Shown here: positions 19,620-29,190 of the stretch, in pieces | Position numbering within the stretch: position 1 is the first letter of the stretch | Layout: each line of letters begins with the position of its first letter | Assembly (NCBI RefSeq): GCF_003312875.1 | Contig: NZ_CP015163.1 | Span: forward strand, 7,378,001-7,442,000 | Length of the DNA: 64,000 nt | Direction of reading: 5' to 3' | Source: Amycolatopsis albispora | Lineage (GTDB): Bacteria > Actinomycetota > Actinomycetes > Mycobacteriales > Pseudonocardiaceae | Position numbers and translations under genes: made by a program | The notes under the pieces: model-generated | What the model was told of the DNA's origin: nothing | Databases searched by the model: none | What the model saw: the letters and a program-made list of their open reading frames with translations, nothing else

Positions 19620-20891
19620 GTGACCGACACCGAACTGACCGCGCGGGAGACCCCCGCCAAGCTCCGCTATCCACGAGAGATCTGGGTGCTGGTGGGCGCC
19701 AGCTTCCTGATCGCCATCGGCTACGGCCTGATCGCGCCCGCCCTGCCCAGCTACGCCACCAGCTTCGACGTCGGGGTGACCGCCGCCTCGGTGGTGGTCA
19801 GCGCGTTCGCCGCGATGCGCCTGGTGTTCGCCCCGGCCAGCGGCAGGCTGGTCACCCGGTTCGGGGAACGGCCGGTGTACCTGTGGGGCCTGCTGATCGT
19901 GGCGGTGTTCACGCTCGCCTGCGCGGCCGCCACCGAGTACTGGCACCTGCTGCTGTTCCGCTCGCTGAGCGGGGTCGGCTCCACCATGTTCACCGTGTCC
20001 GCGATCGGGCTGCTGATCCGGATCTCCCCGCCCGAGCTGCGCGGGCGGGTGTCCGGGCTGTGGGGCACCAGCTTCCTGCTCGGCAGCATCGCCGGGCCGG
20101 TGGTGGGTAGCGGCCTGGTGGCGGTGTCGCTGCGGGCTCCGTTCCTGTTCTACGGGCTCGCGCTGGTGCTCGTGGTGGTGCTGGTCTGGCTGAACCTGCG
20201 GCGGTCCGCGCTGGCCGGGCGCGCCGAGTCCGACGACGCCACGCCGCCGATGAAGTTCACGCAGGCGCTGAAGCACCCGGCCTACCGCGCCTCGCTGATG
20301 TCCAACTTCGCCAACGGCTGGGTGGTCTTCGGGGTGCGCGGCTCGCTGATCCCGCTGTTCATCGTGGCCGTGCTGGCGCGCGGGGAGGAGTTCACCGGGT
20401 TCGCGCTGGCGGTGTTCGCCGCCGGGAACGTGCTGGTGATGATGATCTCCGGGCGGTTCGCCGACACCCGCGGGCGCAAGCCGATGGCGCTGGCCGGGCT
20501 GGTCATGCTGGCGGTGGGCAGCGGCACGCTCGGGCTGACCGACAACGTGTGGCTGTTCCTGGGGGCGTCGCTGCTGGCCGGGGTCGGCGCGGGCACGGTC
20601 AACCCGGCGCACAGCGCGGCCGTCGCGGACGTGCTCGGCGTCAAGGCGCGCGGCGGCGGGGTGCTGGCGGGCTTCCAGATGGCGGCCGACATCGGCGCGG
20701 TCACCGGCCCGCTGGTGGCCGCGGTGATCGCCGAGCAGTGGTCGTACGGGGCCGCGTTCGCCATCACCGGCGGGGTGGCCGGGCTGTCGGTGCTGTTCTG
20801 GCTCGTCGCGCCGGAGACCCTGCCGAAGCCGCGGGCGGACGAGCACAAGGCCCAGGACGCCGCCCGCGAAGACTGCTGCAAGGACACCTGA
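19620..20891 (+). CDS. MFS transporter, drug-efflux type
   Basis: 423 residues from GTG 19620; a GTG two codons upstream is possible. Twelve hydrophobic helices are evident. The first-half loop GRLVTRFGERPVYLWG (motif A-like) and the second-half loop GRFADTRGRKPMALAG are typical of MFS pumps. ELRGRVSGLWGTSFLLGSI resembles motif C, the antiporter signature, so export is more likely than import. The substrate is not identifiable. A perfect palindrome lies 15 bp beyond its stop. Confidence 0.88.
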   Translation: MTDTELTARETPAKLRYPREIWVLVGASFLIAIGYGLIAPALPSYATSFDVGVTAASVVVSAFAAMRLVFAPASGRLVTRFGERPVYLWGLLIVAVFTLACAAATEYWHLLLFRSLSGVGSTMFTVSAIGLLIRISPPELRGRVSGLWGTSFLLGSIAGPVVGSGLVAVSLRAPFLFYGLALVLVVVLVWLNLRRSALAGRAESDDATPPMKFTQALKHPAYRASLMSNFANGWVVFGVRGSLIPLFIVAVLARGEEFTGFALAVFAAGNVLVMMISGRFADTRGRKPMALAGLVMLAVGSGTLGLTDNVWLFLGASLLAGVGAGTVNPAHSAAVADVLGVKARGGGVLAGFQMAADIGAVTGPLVAAVIAEQWSYGAAFAITGGVAGLSVLFWLVAPETLPKPRADEHKAQDAAREDCCKDT

Positions 20892-20906
20892 CTGAGCCTG
20901 CCCGAT

Positions 20907-20959
20907 GTCACGAATGTGGCTTTCGAGACGCTGGATGTCTCGAAAGCCACATTCGTGAC
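20907..20959. repeat. REP-like palindrome, perfect 23-bp arms
   Basis: Arms 20907-20929 (starting GTCACGAATGTGGCTTT) and 20937-20959 are exact inverted copies around the 7-nt loop GCTGGAT. The element sits between the 3' ends of the convergent MFS and carboxypeptidase genes, so it would act in both transcripts. It has no U-tract. Confidence 0.95.
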
Positions 20960-20973
20960 GTTTGGCAGAAGGC

Positions 20974-22254
20974 TCAGCGGATCCGGGGCAGGACGTCGGT
21001 CTGCTCGGCCAGGAGGGCGGCTCGTTTCCGCCGGTGGCCGACGATGAACCCGGCGATGATGAGCAGTGCCACCACCAGCGTGATGATCCACCCGGTGGTG
21101 CCGAACGGGTCCTCCTGGCTCATCGCGGCCGCCGACTTCGCCGGGTCCTCGCCGAGGTCGGGCCCGGCCTGCGCCGCCCCGCCCGGCTGCAGGCCGCCCT
21201 CGCGATAGGTGATCTGGCCGACCGGCTGCGGTTTTGCCGCGGCCAGCTCGAAGCCGTAGTCGAGCAGCTTGCCTGCCTGGTCGGAGACCCGCATCGGCTT
21301 CTGCTCGCCACGCAGGGTCACCACCGCCAGCCGCTTGCCCTGCCGCTGCGCCGCGCCGAGATAGGTGTGCCGCGCGTCGTCGGTGAAGCCGGTCTTGCCG
21401 CCGAGGAAGCCCTCGTAGATGGTGAGCAGCTTGTTGTCGTTGTACAGCGGGAAGCTCGGCTTGTCGCCCCAGCCGGGGAACTGCACCTGCTTGGTGCCGA
21501 CCGTCTTCGCGAAGGTCGGCTGCTTCATCGCGTAGTGGAAGATCAGGCTCATGTCGTAGGCCGAGCTGGACATGCCCGGACCGTCCAAACCGGACGGAGT
21601 GGCGGCGCGGGTGTCCATCGCGCCGATCCGCTGCGCCGCCGAGTTCATCTTCTCCAGCGCGGCGGGCACCCCGCCGAGCGTGGTCGCCAGCGCGTGCGCG
21701 GCGTCGTTGCCCGAGTGCATCAGCAGGCCCTGCAGCAGCTGCTCGACGGTGTACTGGCCACCGGCGACCAGCCCGACGCAGGTGCACTCCTGGCTGGCGT
21801 CCTCGGCGGACGCGGTGACCACGCGGTTCGCGTCCAGCTCGTTGACCGCCACCAGCGCCAGCAGCACCTTGATCAGCGACGCGGGCCGCTGCCGTGCGTG
21901 CGGGTCCTTCGCGGCCAGGATCGCGCCGGTGTCGAGGTCCTGGATCACCCACGACGCCGAGTTGATCACCGCGGGCGGATCGGCCGCGCCGCGCGGGAGG
22001 ACCAGCCCGCATTCACCCATCCGGTCCCCACCGACCGGAGTAGCGGGCACCGGCAGCGGCTCGGGTGCCTTCTGGCCCGGCTTGGGCACCTCGGAGGTGT
22101 CCACCGGCGGTGGCGGCACCGCCCGGTCCCCGGTGCAGCTCTGCTTTTCCGGTGCTCTCGGGGTGACCTGCGCACCGGCCGCCGGTGCGAGCACGGTGGT
22201 CGCGGCGAGGATCGCGGACACCATGACAAGGAGGAGATCGCGTGGGCTGCGCAC
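20974..22254 (-). CDS. D-alanyl-D-alanine carboxypeptidase (PBP, S11 family)
   Basis: 426 residues from GTG 22254. A signal peptide ends near AAGAQ (residue 29) and a Pro-rich linker follows. The penicillin-binding domain carries S126LIK129 (SxxK), S181GN183 (SxN) and K287TG289. A C-terminal transmembrane helix (about 383-402) followed by GHRRKR anchors it. It trims the terminal D-Ala of peptidoglycan stem peptides. It corresponds in position to DacB1-like genes near trpS and sdh in other actinobacteria. It is divergent from the SCO4848-like gene. Confidence 0.93.
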   Translation of the reverse strand: MRSPRDLLLVMVSAILAATTVLAPAAGAQVTPRAPEKQSCTGDRAVPPPPVDTSEVPKPGQKAPEPLPVPATPVGGDRMGECGLVLPRGAADPPAVINSASWVIQDLDTGAILAAKDPHARQRPASLIKVLLALVAVNELDANRVVTASAEDASQECTCVGLVAGGQYTVEQLLQGLLMHSGNDAAHALATTLGGVPAALEKMNSAAQRIGAMDTRAATPSGLDGPGMSSSAYDMSLIFHYAMKQPTFAKTVGTKQVQFPGWGDKPSFPLYNDNKLLTIYEGFLGGKTGFTDDARHTYLGAAQRQGKRLAVVTLRGEQKPMRVSDQAGKLLDYGFELAAAKPQPVGQITYREGGLQPGGAAQAGPDLGEDPAKSAAAMSQEDPFGTTGWIITLVVALLIIAGFIVGHRRKRAALLAEQTDVLPRIR

Positions 22255-22305
22255 CCCAGCAGGCTAGCCGCGCCCGCGGTGAGCGATGAACTACCCTCCG
22301 CCGTT

Positions 22306-22545
22306 ATGAGGATGTCGGGACGGACCTCGCTGTTCCTGCTCGCCTTCGGCGTGTGGTCGTGGATCATCTGGGTGAGCTTCGCGCGGAACCTGTGGGAGAG
22401 CGACCGGGCGTGGGCGCCGGACGGCTCGCCGACGGCCTACTTCGTGGTGCACGCGGTGCTCACCGTGGTGTCGTTCGTGCTCGGCACGATCATCGGCGTG
22501 ATCGGCTGGCGCGGGTGGCGCGCGCGGAACCAGACCAAAGAATGA
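22306..22545 (+). CDS. SCO4848-type small membrane protein
   Basis: 79 residues from ATG 22306. Two transmembrane helices (about 8-24 and 44-66) flank a loop with RNLWESDRAWAPDGSPTAYF. This pattern and the position next to the D-Ala-D-Ala carboxypeptidase match the SCO4848 family of actinobacterial membrane proteins. The function is unknown. Confidence 0.75.
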   Translation: MRMSGRTSLFLLAFGVWSWIIWVSFARNLWESDRAWAPDGSPTAYFVVHAVLTVVSFVLGTIIGVIGWRGWRARNQTKE

Positions 22546-22618
22546 TTGCTCCCGCCTGACCGGACGTGTTTCATCTTGCGGGTGTGCCTGAATCCCAGGC
22601 CGTTTCCTGGAGGTGTGG

Positions 22619-24037
22619 ATGTCCCGGGTCCGACGATGGCTGCTGCCCGCCGCCGCGGCGCTGACGCTGGCCAGCACCGGCGCGCCCGCGCTGGCGCAGC
22701 CCGCCGCGCAAGCCGCTCCGCAGTGTGACACGACGAGTGCGGAGTACACCTATGTGGTGATTTACCAGCCGCACACTTCCGCGTGGCAGGTGGACAAGGA
22801 ACTGGCCGCGAAATGCGGTTCGAAAGTCGCTTACTACTCCGAAATCGGGGTGGCGGTCGCCACTTCCCGCAATGCCGACTTCCAGGAGAAGATCGGCGCC
22901 TTCCGCGCCTATTCGGGTGGCCGCGAGGTCGCCGAGCCGCCGGCCACCGCGGCCGCCGAGCTGCGGGCCGAGGCCCGGTCGGAGCGGGAGAACGAGGAGA
23001 CGGTCAGCGTGGCCGCCGAAGGTGACCTGACCGCGCAGCAGTGGGACATGCGCGCGATCAAGGCGCCCGAGGCGAACAAGATCAACCCGGGCAGCGGGTC
23101 GGTGACCGTCGGCGTGCTCGACTCCGGGGTCGAGCCGGAGCACCCCGGGCTCAAGCACGCGGTGGACGCGAAGGCCTCGCGGGGCTGCAACTCCGGTGCG
23201 CCGGACGCGGACCCGGCCAGCTGGGTGACCACCAGCTCCGACCACGGCCTGCACGTGGCGGGCACCATCGCGGGCCAGGACACCGCGCGTGGCTTCGCCG
23301 GGGTGGCGCCGGGCGTGAAGATCGCCTCGGTGAAGGTGGTCAACGAGGACGGCCTGATCTATCCGGAGGCCGCGGTGTGCGGGTTCATGTGGGCCGCGAA
23401 GCAGGGCTTCGAGGTGACGAACAACAGCTACTACGTCGATCCAGGCATGTTCTACTGCCCGAAGCAGCCGGGTGACGCCGCCGCGTTCGAGGCGGTCAAG
23501 CGGGCCGTGGCGTACTCGCAGAAGAAGGGCGTGCTGAACATCTCGGCGGCGGGCAACAGCGGGTTCGACCCGAAGGCCCAGACCACCGACCCGAACCGCC
23601 CGCACCCGGTGGACCCGAGCTGCGAGATCCTGCCGAAGGGCATGGACGGCGTGGTGACCGTGTCGTCGGTGGGTTACCAGGGCACGAAGGCGTCGTACAG
23701 CAACTACGGTGCCGGGCAGATCGAGGTGACCGCGCCGGGTGGTGACCGGGCGCAGCTGCCGCCGGCGGGCGAGGGCGCGGCTTGCCCGCTGTCCACGGTG
23801 TTCAACGGCCAGTACGGGTACAAGTGCGGGACGTCGATGGCTTCGCCGCACGCGGCGGGTGTGGCCGCGCTGCTGGCGAGCAAGTACCGGCACGTGCCGC
23901 CGCAGGCGCTGTCGTTCCTGCTCCAGGCGAAGGCCGACCCGGTCTCGTGCGGCGGCGCCGCCGAATGCGTCGGCCCGGACCACCACAACTCCTTCTACGG
24001 GCGGGGCCTGGTGAACGCGCTGCGCGCGGTGAAGTAA
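22619..24037 (+). CDS. Secreted subtilisin-family (S8) serine protease
   Basis: 472 residues from ATG 22619, chosen over a GTG at 22613 because TGGAGG occupies 22608-22613. A signal peptide runs to about residue 27. A propeptide of about 110 residues resembles an I9 inhibitor (AEYTYVVIYQPHTSAWQVDK). The catalytic domain has Asp168 (VGVLDSGVEP), His209 (SDHGLHVAG) and Ser406 (GTSMASPHAAG), with oxyanion Asn in SAAGNSGF. Several cysteines suggest extracellular disulfides. It is predicted to be a secreted protease in degradative or developmental metabolism. A REP-like palindrome follows the stop. Confidence 0.95.
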   Translation: MSRVRRWLLPAAAALTLASTGAPALAQPAAQAAPQCDTTSAEYTYVVIYQPHTSAWQVDKELAAKCGSKVAYYSEIGVAVATSRNADFQEKIGAFRAYSGGREVAEPPATAAAELRAEARSERENEETVSVAAEGDLTAQQWDMRAIKAPEANKINPGSGSVTVGVLDSGVEPEHPGLKHAVDAKASRGCNSGAPDADPASWVTTSSDHGLHVAGTIAGQDTARGFAGVAPGVKIASVKVVNEDGLIYPEAAVCGFMWAAKQGFEVTNNSYYVDPGMFYCPKQPGDAAAFEAVKRAVAYSQKKGVLNISAAGNSGFDPKAQTTDPNRPHPVDPSCEILPKGMDGVVTVSSVGYQGTKASYSNYGAGQIEVTAPGGDRAQLPPAGEGAACPLSTVFNGQYGYKCGTSMASPHAAGVAALLASKYRHVPPQALSFLLQAKADPVSCGGAAECVGPDHHNSFYGRGLVNALRAVK

Positions 24038-24052
24038 TCACCGGCTGAGCGA

Positions 24053-24103
24053 ACACGAATGTGGCTTTCGGAGCGTTTTTCGCCCCGAAAGCCACATTCG
24101 TGT
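24053..24103. repeat. REP-like palindrome, perfect 19-bp arms
   Basis: ACACGAATGTGGCTTTCGG (24053-24071) pairs exactly with 24085-24103 across a 13-nt loop, AGCGTTTTTCGCC. It lies between the convergent subtilase and the unknown membrane protein. Of the 318 bases 24038-24355, the rest shows no gene I can support. Confidence 0.93.
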
Positions 24104-24355
24104 CCGGGGGTGTCCCCCTGACCAGGGGACGACTCCCACTCGAGGAGGATTTTCCACAATTGACCCGCGGAGCGCGGGCGCGCCGCCGGTTCCGGGAGTA
24201 GGGTGGCGGCCTGCGCTCCGGGCGCGGAATCCGAACTGATCTCAGAGAACGAAAGGCAACTGTCATGGGTGGTGGCTCCGAAACGGGCGGCAACTGACCG
24301 CTCCGGCGGGGATGGCCCGTGCCGATCACGGGTCATCCGCCCACCGGCGGTCCGC

Positions 24356-25270
24356 TCACTCGGCGGAATAGTCCGCCACGAAGCCGAACCGCTTGCCGAG
24401 TTCGGGGTCGACCGCGGAGAAGGTCACCACCAGGTCGTGCCCGACCCGCTGCTTGTCCAAATTGGACGCGCCACGGTTGACGATCTTCATCCGCTGGCCG
24501 CGGCCCGCGTCGCGGAACACCACCCGGTGCTCGAACCGCCCGACCTTCTTGGTGAACAGCACGTCGAAACTTTCCGGTGCGTGGCCGTTCATCAGGTCGG
24601 CGGAGAACTTCGGCCACTGCCAGCCGACGGTGATCAGGTCACCGGCCTCCACCACATCACCGAGGTGCACGTAGACCTCGAGCTTCGGCTTGCCGTTCGA
24701 CGACAGGCCCCATGCCGAGGTGGCCGTCGCGCGGGTCCCGGTGCTGGTGTCCTCCGGCCCGGCGTGGAGCGCCGTGCAGACGACCTGCCGCCGGCGCCGC
24801 TCGGTCAGTTCGTCGTTGCCGTAGTAGACCATGTTGACGGAGATGTAACGCGGCAACTCGTCGGGGGCGGATTCGAGCACGAGTTTCCGGGTGACGTGCG
24901 CGTCGCCGTTCGTTTCGATGACCACTTCCTGATGCCACGCCCGGATGGCCAGCGGTGAGTCGTTGCGCAGCGCGTCGGCGTACTTGTGCAGCAGCCCTTC
25001 GGCGATCGCTTTACGGCTGCGGAGCTTCTCGGTGCCGGCAAAGGAGATCAGGCCCGCCAGCACGAACAGGACCGCCGCCGCGGTGGCGAAGAAGACGCGC
25101 AGCCAGGTGACGCCGAGCACCTGGCCCAGCACCCCGCTGACGGTGAGCACGGTGATCGCGCCGGACAGCGTGCGGAGATAACCGAACCGGTGGACCACCA
25201 GTTCCAGGTCCCCGAGCACCGGGGTCAGCCGGCGGGCGACGATCTTGCGGATTTCGGCGTTCGCGCCCAT
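24356..25270 (-). CDS. Unknown two-helix membrane protein
   Basis: About 304 residues starting at 25270; an ATG two codons upstream is equally possible. Two adjacent transmembrane helices (about residues 32-77) follow a short cytoplasmic N-terminus. The remaining 220 residues look like a soluble beta-rich domain, with PDELPRYISVNMVYYGNDEL, a VCTALHAGPEDTSTGTRATA stretch and VYVHLGDVVEAGD. I do not recognise a family; the layout resembles receptor-like or effector-linked membrane modules that lack an obvious catalytic motif. It converges on the subtilase gene. Confidence 0.65.
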   Translation of the reverse strand: MGANAEIRKIVARRLTPVLGDLELVVHRFGYLRTLSGAITVLTVSGVLGQVLGVTWLRVFFATAAAVLFVLAGLISFAGTEKLRSRKAIAEGLLHKYADALRNDSPLAIRAWHQEVVIETNGDAHVTRKLVLESAPDELPRYISVNMVYYGNDELTERRRRQVVCTALHAGPEDTSTGTRATATSAWGLSSNGKPKLEVYVHLGDVVEAGDLITVGWQWPKFSADLMNGHAPESFDVLFTKKVGRFEHRVVFRDAGRGQRMKIVNRGASNLDKQRVGHDLVVTFSAVDPELGKRFGFVADYSAE

Positions 25271-25509
25271 TTCCACCCGCCCCCTCGCTGACGTGGATCA
25301 CCCGGCCATGAATCGTAACGCCAGGCTCCCGATCAGTCACTCGTCGTCGCTGGGCCATTCGGGTTCCCCTCCGGTGCACCGGATGTAAATTTCCTTGCTG
25401 CTGCGGAGAATCCCTCGAATGGCCCTGTAACAAATTGCGCGCTTTTCCCGCCATACGGGCAGGAGTCGCGATTCTCTCTCCCTGCCGTCGGAGTCGAGGA
25501 GTTCGGATC

Positions 25510-27801
25510 ATGGGGTTACGCCGTCATGCCGTCCTGCGCGCGTTGCGAAGAGCGCTGGCCTTCGCGGTGGTCGTACCACTTGCCGCGGTGGTCGCACCGG
25601 TGGTGCCAGCCGCCCATGCGGTGGTGCCCACGGGGTTCACCGACACCGTCGCGATCGGCGGGCTCTCCTCGCCGACGGCGGCGGCGTTCGCGCCCGACGG
25701 GCGGGTGTTCGTCGCCGAGAAGAGCGGGCTGCTCAAGGTTTTCGACTCGCTCGCCGACCCGACCGCCACCGTGTTCGCCGATCTCCGCACGCAGACCCAG
25801 GACTTCTGGGACCGCGGCCTGCTCGGCCTCGCCGTTGATCCGGCGTTCCCGTCCCGGCCGTATGTCTACGTTTCCTACACCTACGACGCGATGCCCGGCG
25901 GCACCCCGCCGCGCTGGGGTGACACCTGCCCCACTCCGCCCGGTGCCACCGACGACGGCTGCGTCGTCACCGGCCGCGTGTCCCAGTTGACCATGGGCGC
26001 GGCGGGCACCGCGGTCAGCGAGAAACCGTTGGTCACCGATTGGTGCCAGCAATATCCGAGCCACTCCATCGGTTCACTCGCCTTCGGCCCGGACGGCGCG
26101 CTGTACGCGGGCGGCGGCGACGGCGCCAGCTTCAACTTCACCGACTACGGCCAGGTCAAGAACCTTTGCGGCGACCCGCCTTCGCCCGCGGGCACGAACC
26201 TCACGCCACCTGATGCCGAGGGCGGCGCGCTGCGCTCGCAGTCGGTGCGGCGCCCGGCCGGGCAGCCGGTGGTGCTCAACGGCGCGATCCTGCGCATCAA
26301 CCCGGACACCGGCGAAGGCATGCCGGGCAACCCGTTCGCGGGCAGCGCCGACGCCAACGCCCGCCGCATCATCGCCTACGGCATGCGCAACCAGTTCCGC
26401 TTCGGTTTCCGGCCCGGCACCGGCGAAATCTGGTCCGGTGACGTCGGCTGGAACGCCTGGGAGGAGATCAACCGGATCACCAACGCCGGCGACTCGGTCG
26501 CGGAGAACTTCGGCTGGCCGTGCTACGAAGGCGCCGATCGCCAGGCGGGTTACGACGGCGCGAACCTCACCCGCTGCGAATCGCTCTATTCCGCCGGCGG
26601 CCAGACCGTGCCCTACTACGCCTACCACCACACCGCGAAAGTGGTGCCGGACGATCCTTGTCCGACCGGTGGTTCTTCGATCAGCGGAATCGCCTTCGAA
26701 TCGGGCAGCAATTATCCACCGGCCTATTCCGGTGCGTTGTTCTTCGCCGATTCCTCACGCGGTTGCATCTGGGCCATGCAAACCGAAGCCGGGCAGCCCA
26801 GCCCGAACCGGCTCGTCCCGTTCGTCACCGGCGCCAACGTGCCGGTTCAGGTGCTGACCGGACCGGGCGGTGACCTCTTCTACGTCGCGCTCGGCGGTGG
26901 TGAGCTGCGCCGGGTGAGCTACAGCAGCGGCAACCGCCCGCCGGTCGCGGTGGCCACCGCGACCCCGTCCAGCGGACCCGCGCCCCTCGCGGTGCAGTTC
27001 AGCGCCGCCGGTTCGAGCGACCCCGACGGCGACGCGCTCACCTACGCCTGGGACCTCGACGCCGACGGCCAGTACGACGACTCGACGGCGGTCAACCCGA
27101 CGCGCACCTACACCACCGCGGCGGCGCTCACCATCGGCCTGCGGGTCAGCGATCCGAGCGGCGCCACGGCGACCACCACGGTGGCGGTGACCGTCGGCAA
27201 TCCGCCCGGTGAGGACCCGGTGCCGGTGATCGACACGCCGACGCCCCCGCTGAACTGGCACGTCGGGCAGACCGTGCCGTTCTCCGGCCGGGCCGCCGAC
27301 GCGCAGGACGGTGAGCTGCCGCCGTCGGCGCTGTCGTGGCGCCTGGCGATCCGGCACTGCGCGCCCAACGGCACCTGCCACACGCACAACGTGCAGGACT
27401 TCCACGGTGTCGCCGGCGGCTCGTTCGTCGCGCCCGACCACGAGTACCCGTCGCACCTGGAGCTGACGCTCACCGCGACGGACTCCTCGGGCCGGACCGC
27501 GTCGCTGACGGTGGAACTGCAACCGAGGACCGTCGCGCTGAGCTTCACCTCGCAGCCCAGCCAGGCGCTGCTCACCGTCGGCGGAGTCGAGCAGCGCACC
27601 CCGTTCACCCGCACGGTGATCGCGGGCTCGACCAACTCGGTGAGCGCGAACAGCCCCCAGCACCTGCCGCCGCTGAACCTGAAGTACGCCTGGACCTCGT
27701 GGTCGGACGGCGGGGCCAGGGCACACAACGTGGTCGCGCCGATGAACCCGGCCACCTATCGGGCGAACTTCCGGCTCTGCTGGTTCCTGAACCCCTGCTA
27801 G
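25510..27801 (+). CDS. Secreted PQQ-dependent sugar dehydrogenase-like beta-propeller with PKD domain
   Basis: 763 residues from ATG 25510, with AGGAG at 25497-25501. A signal peptide ends near AAHA (residue 36). Residues of about 45-470 form a GSDH/sorbosone-dehydrogenase six-blade propeller: GLLGLAVDPAF, YPSHSIGSLAFGPDGALYAG, YGMRNQFRFGF, WEEINRI and NFGWPCYEG are the expected motifs. A PKD domain begins near 476 (PPVAVATATPSSGPAPLAVQ, DPDGD). A further beta domain ends in a Cys-containing tail (CWFLNPC). It probably oxidises or binds an extracellular sugar; whether PQQ is present is unknown. The last bases overlap the convergent permease by 4 bp. Confidence 0.88.
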   Translation: MGLRRHAVLRALRRALAFAVVVPLAAVVAPVVPAAHAVVPTGFTDTVAIGGLSSPTAAAFAPDGRVFVAEKSGLLKVFDSLADPTATVFADLRTQTQDFWDRGLLGLAVDPAFPSRPYVYVSYTYDAMPGGTPPRWGDTCPTPPGATDDGCVVTGRVSQLTMGAAGTAVSEKPLVTDWCQQYPSHSIGSLAFGPDGALYAGGGDGASFNFTDYGQVKNLCGDPPSPAGTNLTPPDAEGGALRSQSVRRPAGQPVVLNGAILRINPDTGEGMPGNPFAGSADANARRIIAYGMRNQFRFGFRPGTGEIWSGDVGWNAWEEINRITNAGDSVAENFGWPCYEGADRQAGYDGANLTRCESLYSAGGQTVPYYAYHHTAKVVPDDPCPTGGSSISGIAFESGSNYPPAYSGALFFADSSRGCIWAMQTEAGQPSPNRLVPFVTGANVPVQVLTGPGGDLFYVALGGGELRRVSYSSGNRPPVAVATATPSSGPAPLAVQFSAAGSSDPDGDALTYAWDLDADGQYDDSTAVNPTRTYTTAAALTIGLRVSDPSGATATTTVAVTVGNPPGEDPVPVIDTPTPPLNWHVGQTVPFSGRAADAQDGELPPSALSWRLAIRHCAPNGTCHTHNVQDFHGVAGGSFVAPDHEYPSHLELTLTATDSSGRTASLTVELQPRTVALSFTSQPSQALLTVGGVEQRTPFTRTVIAGSTNSVSANSPQHLPPLNLKYAWTSWSDGGARAHNVVAPMNPATYRANFRLCWFLNPC

Positions 27802-29120
27802 GCCAGGAACAGGACGGCCGTCAGCACCAGTCCGCCGACGGCCATCACCCAGGTGTACGGCAGCGTGGACTGCATGACCTTCTCCGGCCGCACCCCGGCG
27901 TACTGGGCGCTCCAGACCGTCTGGGTGCTGGTCGGGTCGGACACGCAGAGCACCTGGCCGTAGGACGACATCAGGCCGAGCACCGCGGGCGCCGGGTAGA
28001 TCCCGCCGGAGACGAGGACCCCGGCGACCCCGGCGCCGAGGCCGTACACGTTGAGCGGCCCGCGGTACAGGCACAGCGGCACCAGCACGGCGAAGACCAG
28101 CACGAACCACACCGCGCCCGACGGGCTCACCGCGGAGATCAGCGGCTGCAGCGCGCTCACCGCGCCCGGCAGCTTCACCGCGGACAGCAGCATCCCGATG
28201 GCGATGAACAACACGATCGGCGGGGCCGCCACGTCGAAGGCCCGGTACAGCGACCGCAGCGCGCGCTCGCCGAGCTTGCCGGGCCGCGTGGTGGTGAGCA
28301 GCCCGTAGACCAGCCCCACCAGCAACGACGGCACGATCGGCACTTCGAGGCCGAGCGCGAGCACGATCGGCAGGAGCGGCGTGAGCAGCGCGTACCAGGG
28401 TGCGTCGCCACGCCGTTCCCGCGCGGCCGCCCGCGACCGGCGCGGGGCGCGCACCGCCCACGCGTGCCGGGCGCCGGTGCGCCGGGTCTCGATCAGCACG
28501 TACGCCACGCCGACCACCAGCGCGATCGGGAACACCTTGAGCTGGAACTCGCGCACCTGCTCGATCGGCAGGTCCACCGCGTCGGAGAGGAACTGCCAGC
28601 CGATCAGCTCCAGCGGCAGCCCGGTGGCCAGTCCCATGAGGACGGTGCCGCCGGCCACCACCGGGGCCACCCCGACCGCGATCATGGCCGGGATGCCGAC
28701 CACCCCGGCGAGCATCGCGGCCGGGGCCGAGCCGGTGATGCTGCCGCACAGGATCGCCACCGCGTACACGCCGAGCGCGACCACGGCGGGTCGTTCCCCG
28801 CCGAATTCGACGATCTTGCGCACCAGGGTCGCGGCGATCCCGGTGTCCTCCATCAGCGTGCCCAGCCACGAGCCGAGCAGCACCGCGATCATCGTCGCGG
28901 CGAGCATCGCGGACCCGGTCTGCAGCACCGAGCCGGTGATGCTGTTCTCCTTGCCCATCAGGCTCGCCCCGGACAACGCGGCGATCACCACGGCGAGCAG
29001 CCCGAGCGCGAACGCGGTCGGGATCTTGCGGGTCAGCATCAAGGCGACCCCGATGGCCATCACGCCAACAATCGCGATACCCATGATCAAGCTCCGTTTC
29101 TTCGGCCGTGCCTCCGGCAC
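27798..29120 (-). CDS. GntP/citrate-type 12-helix permease of the LacI-controlled cluster
   Basis: 440 residues from GTG 29120; the internal ATG of MGIAIVG is possible. There are about twelve hydrophobic helices. Conserved GntP/ion-transporter-like stretches are ILCGSITGSAPAAMLAGVVG in the first half and CLYRGPLNVYGLGAG in the second, both with the small-residue hairpins expected of substrate loops. Such carriers import gluconate-like sugar acids or citrate-like dicarboxylates with H+ or Na+. It is last in the minus-strand run lacI - FAD oxidoreductase - hydantoinase - HEVGH protein - permease, 70 bp beyond the HEVGH gene, so it probably imports the cluster's substrate. Confidence 0.75.
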   Translation of the reverse strand: MPEARPKKRSLIMGIAIVGVMAIGVALMLTRKIPTAFALGLLAVVIAALSGASLMGKENSITGSVLQTGSAMLAATMIAVLLGSWLGTLMEDTGIAATLVRKIVEFGGERPAVVALGVYAVAILCGSITGSAPAAMLAGVVGIPAMIAVGVAPVVAGGTVLMGLATGLPLELIGWQFLSDAVDLPIEQVREFQLKVFPIALVVGVAYVLIETRRTGARHAWAVRAPRRSRAAARERRGDAPWYALLTPLLPIVLALGLEVPIVPSLLVGLVYGLLTTTRPGKLGERALRSLYRAFDVAAPPIVLFIAIGMLLSAVKLPGAVSALQPLISAVSPSGAVWFVLVFAVLVPLCLYRGPLNVYGLGAGVAGVLVSGGIYPAPAVLGLMSSYGQVLCVSDPTSTQTVWSAQYAGVRPEKVMQSTLPYTWVMAVGGLVLTAVLFLA

Positions 29121-29190
29121 GGCGTGCGAGGTCGCTTTTGAGCCGGTCGCTGGACTGAGGCGCGCCTCGCCGTACCGGCATTGGCGCGCC

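Noticed and set aside
17114..19660. Long minus-strand frame opposite the monooxygenase and YihY genes
   Set aside because: It overlaps two clear genes and is dominated by Gln/Arg/Val noise typical of the antisense frame.
24264..24296. Ten-codon open frame with a weak ribosome site
   Set aside because: Too short and with no conservation evidence visible.
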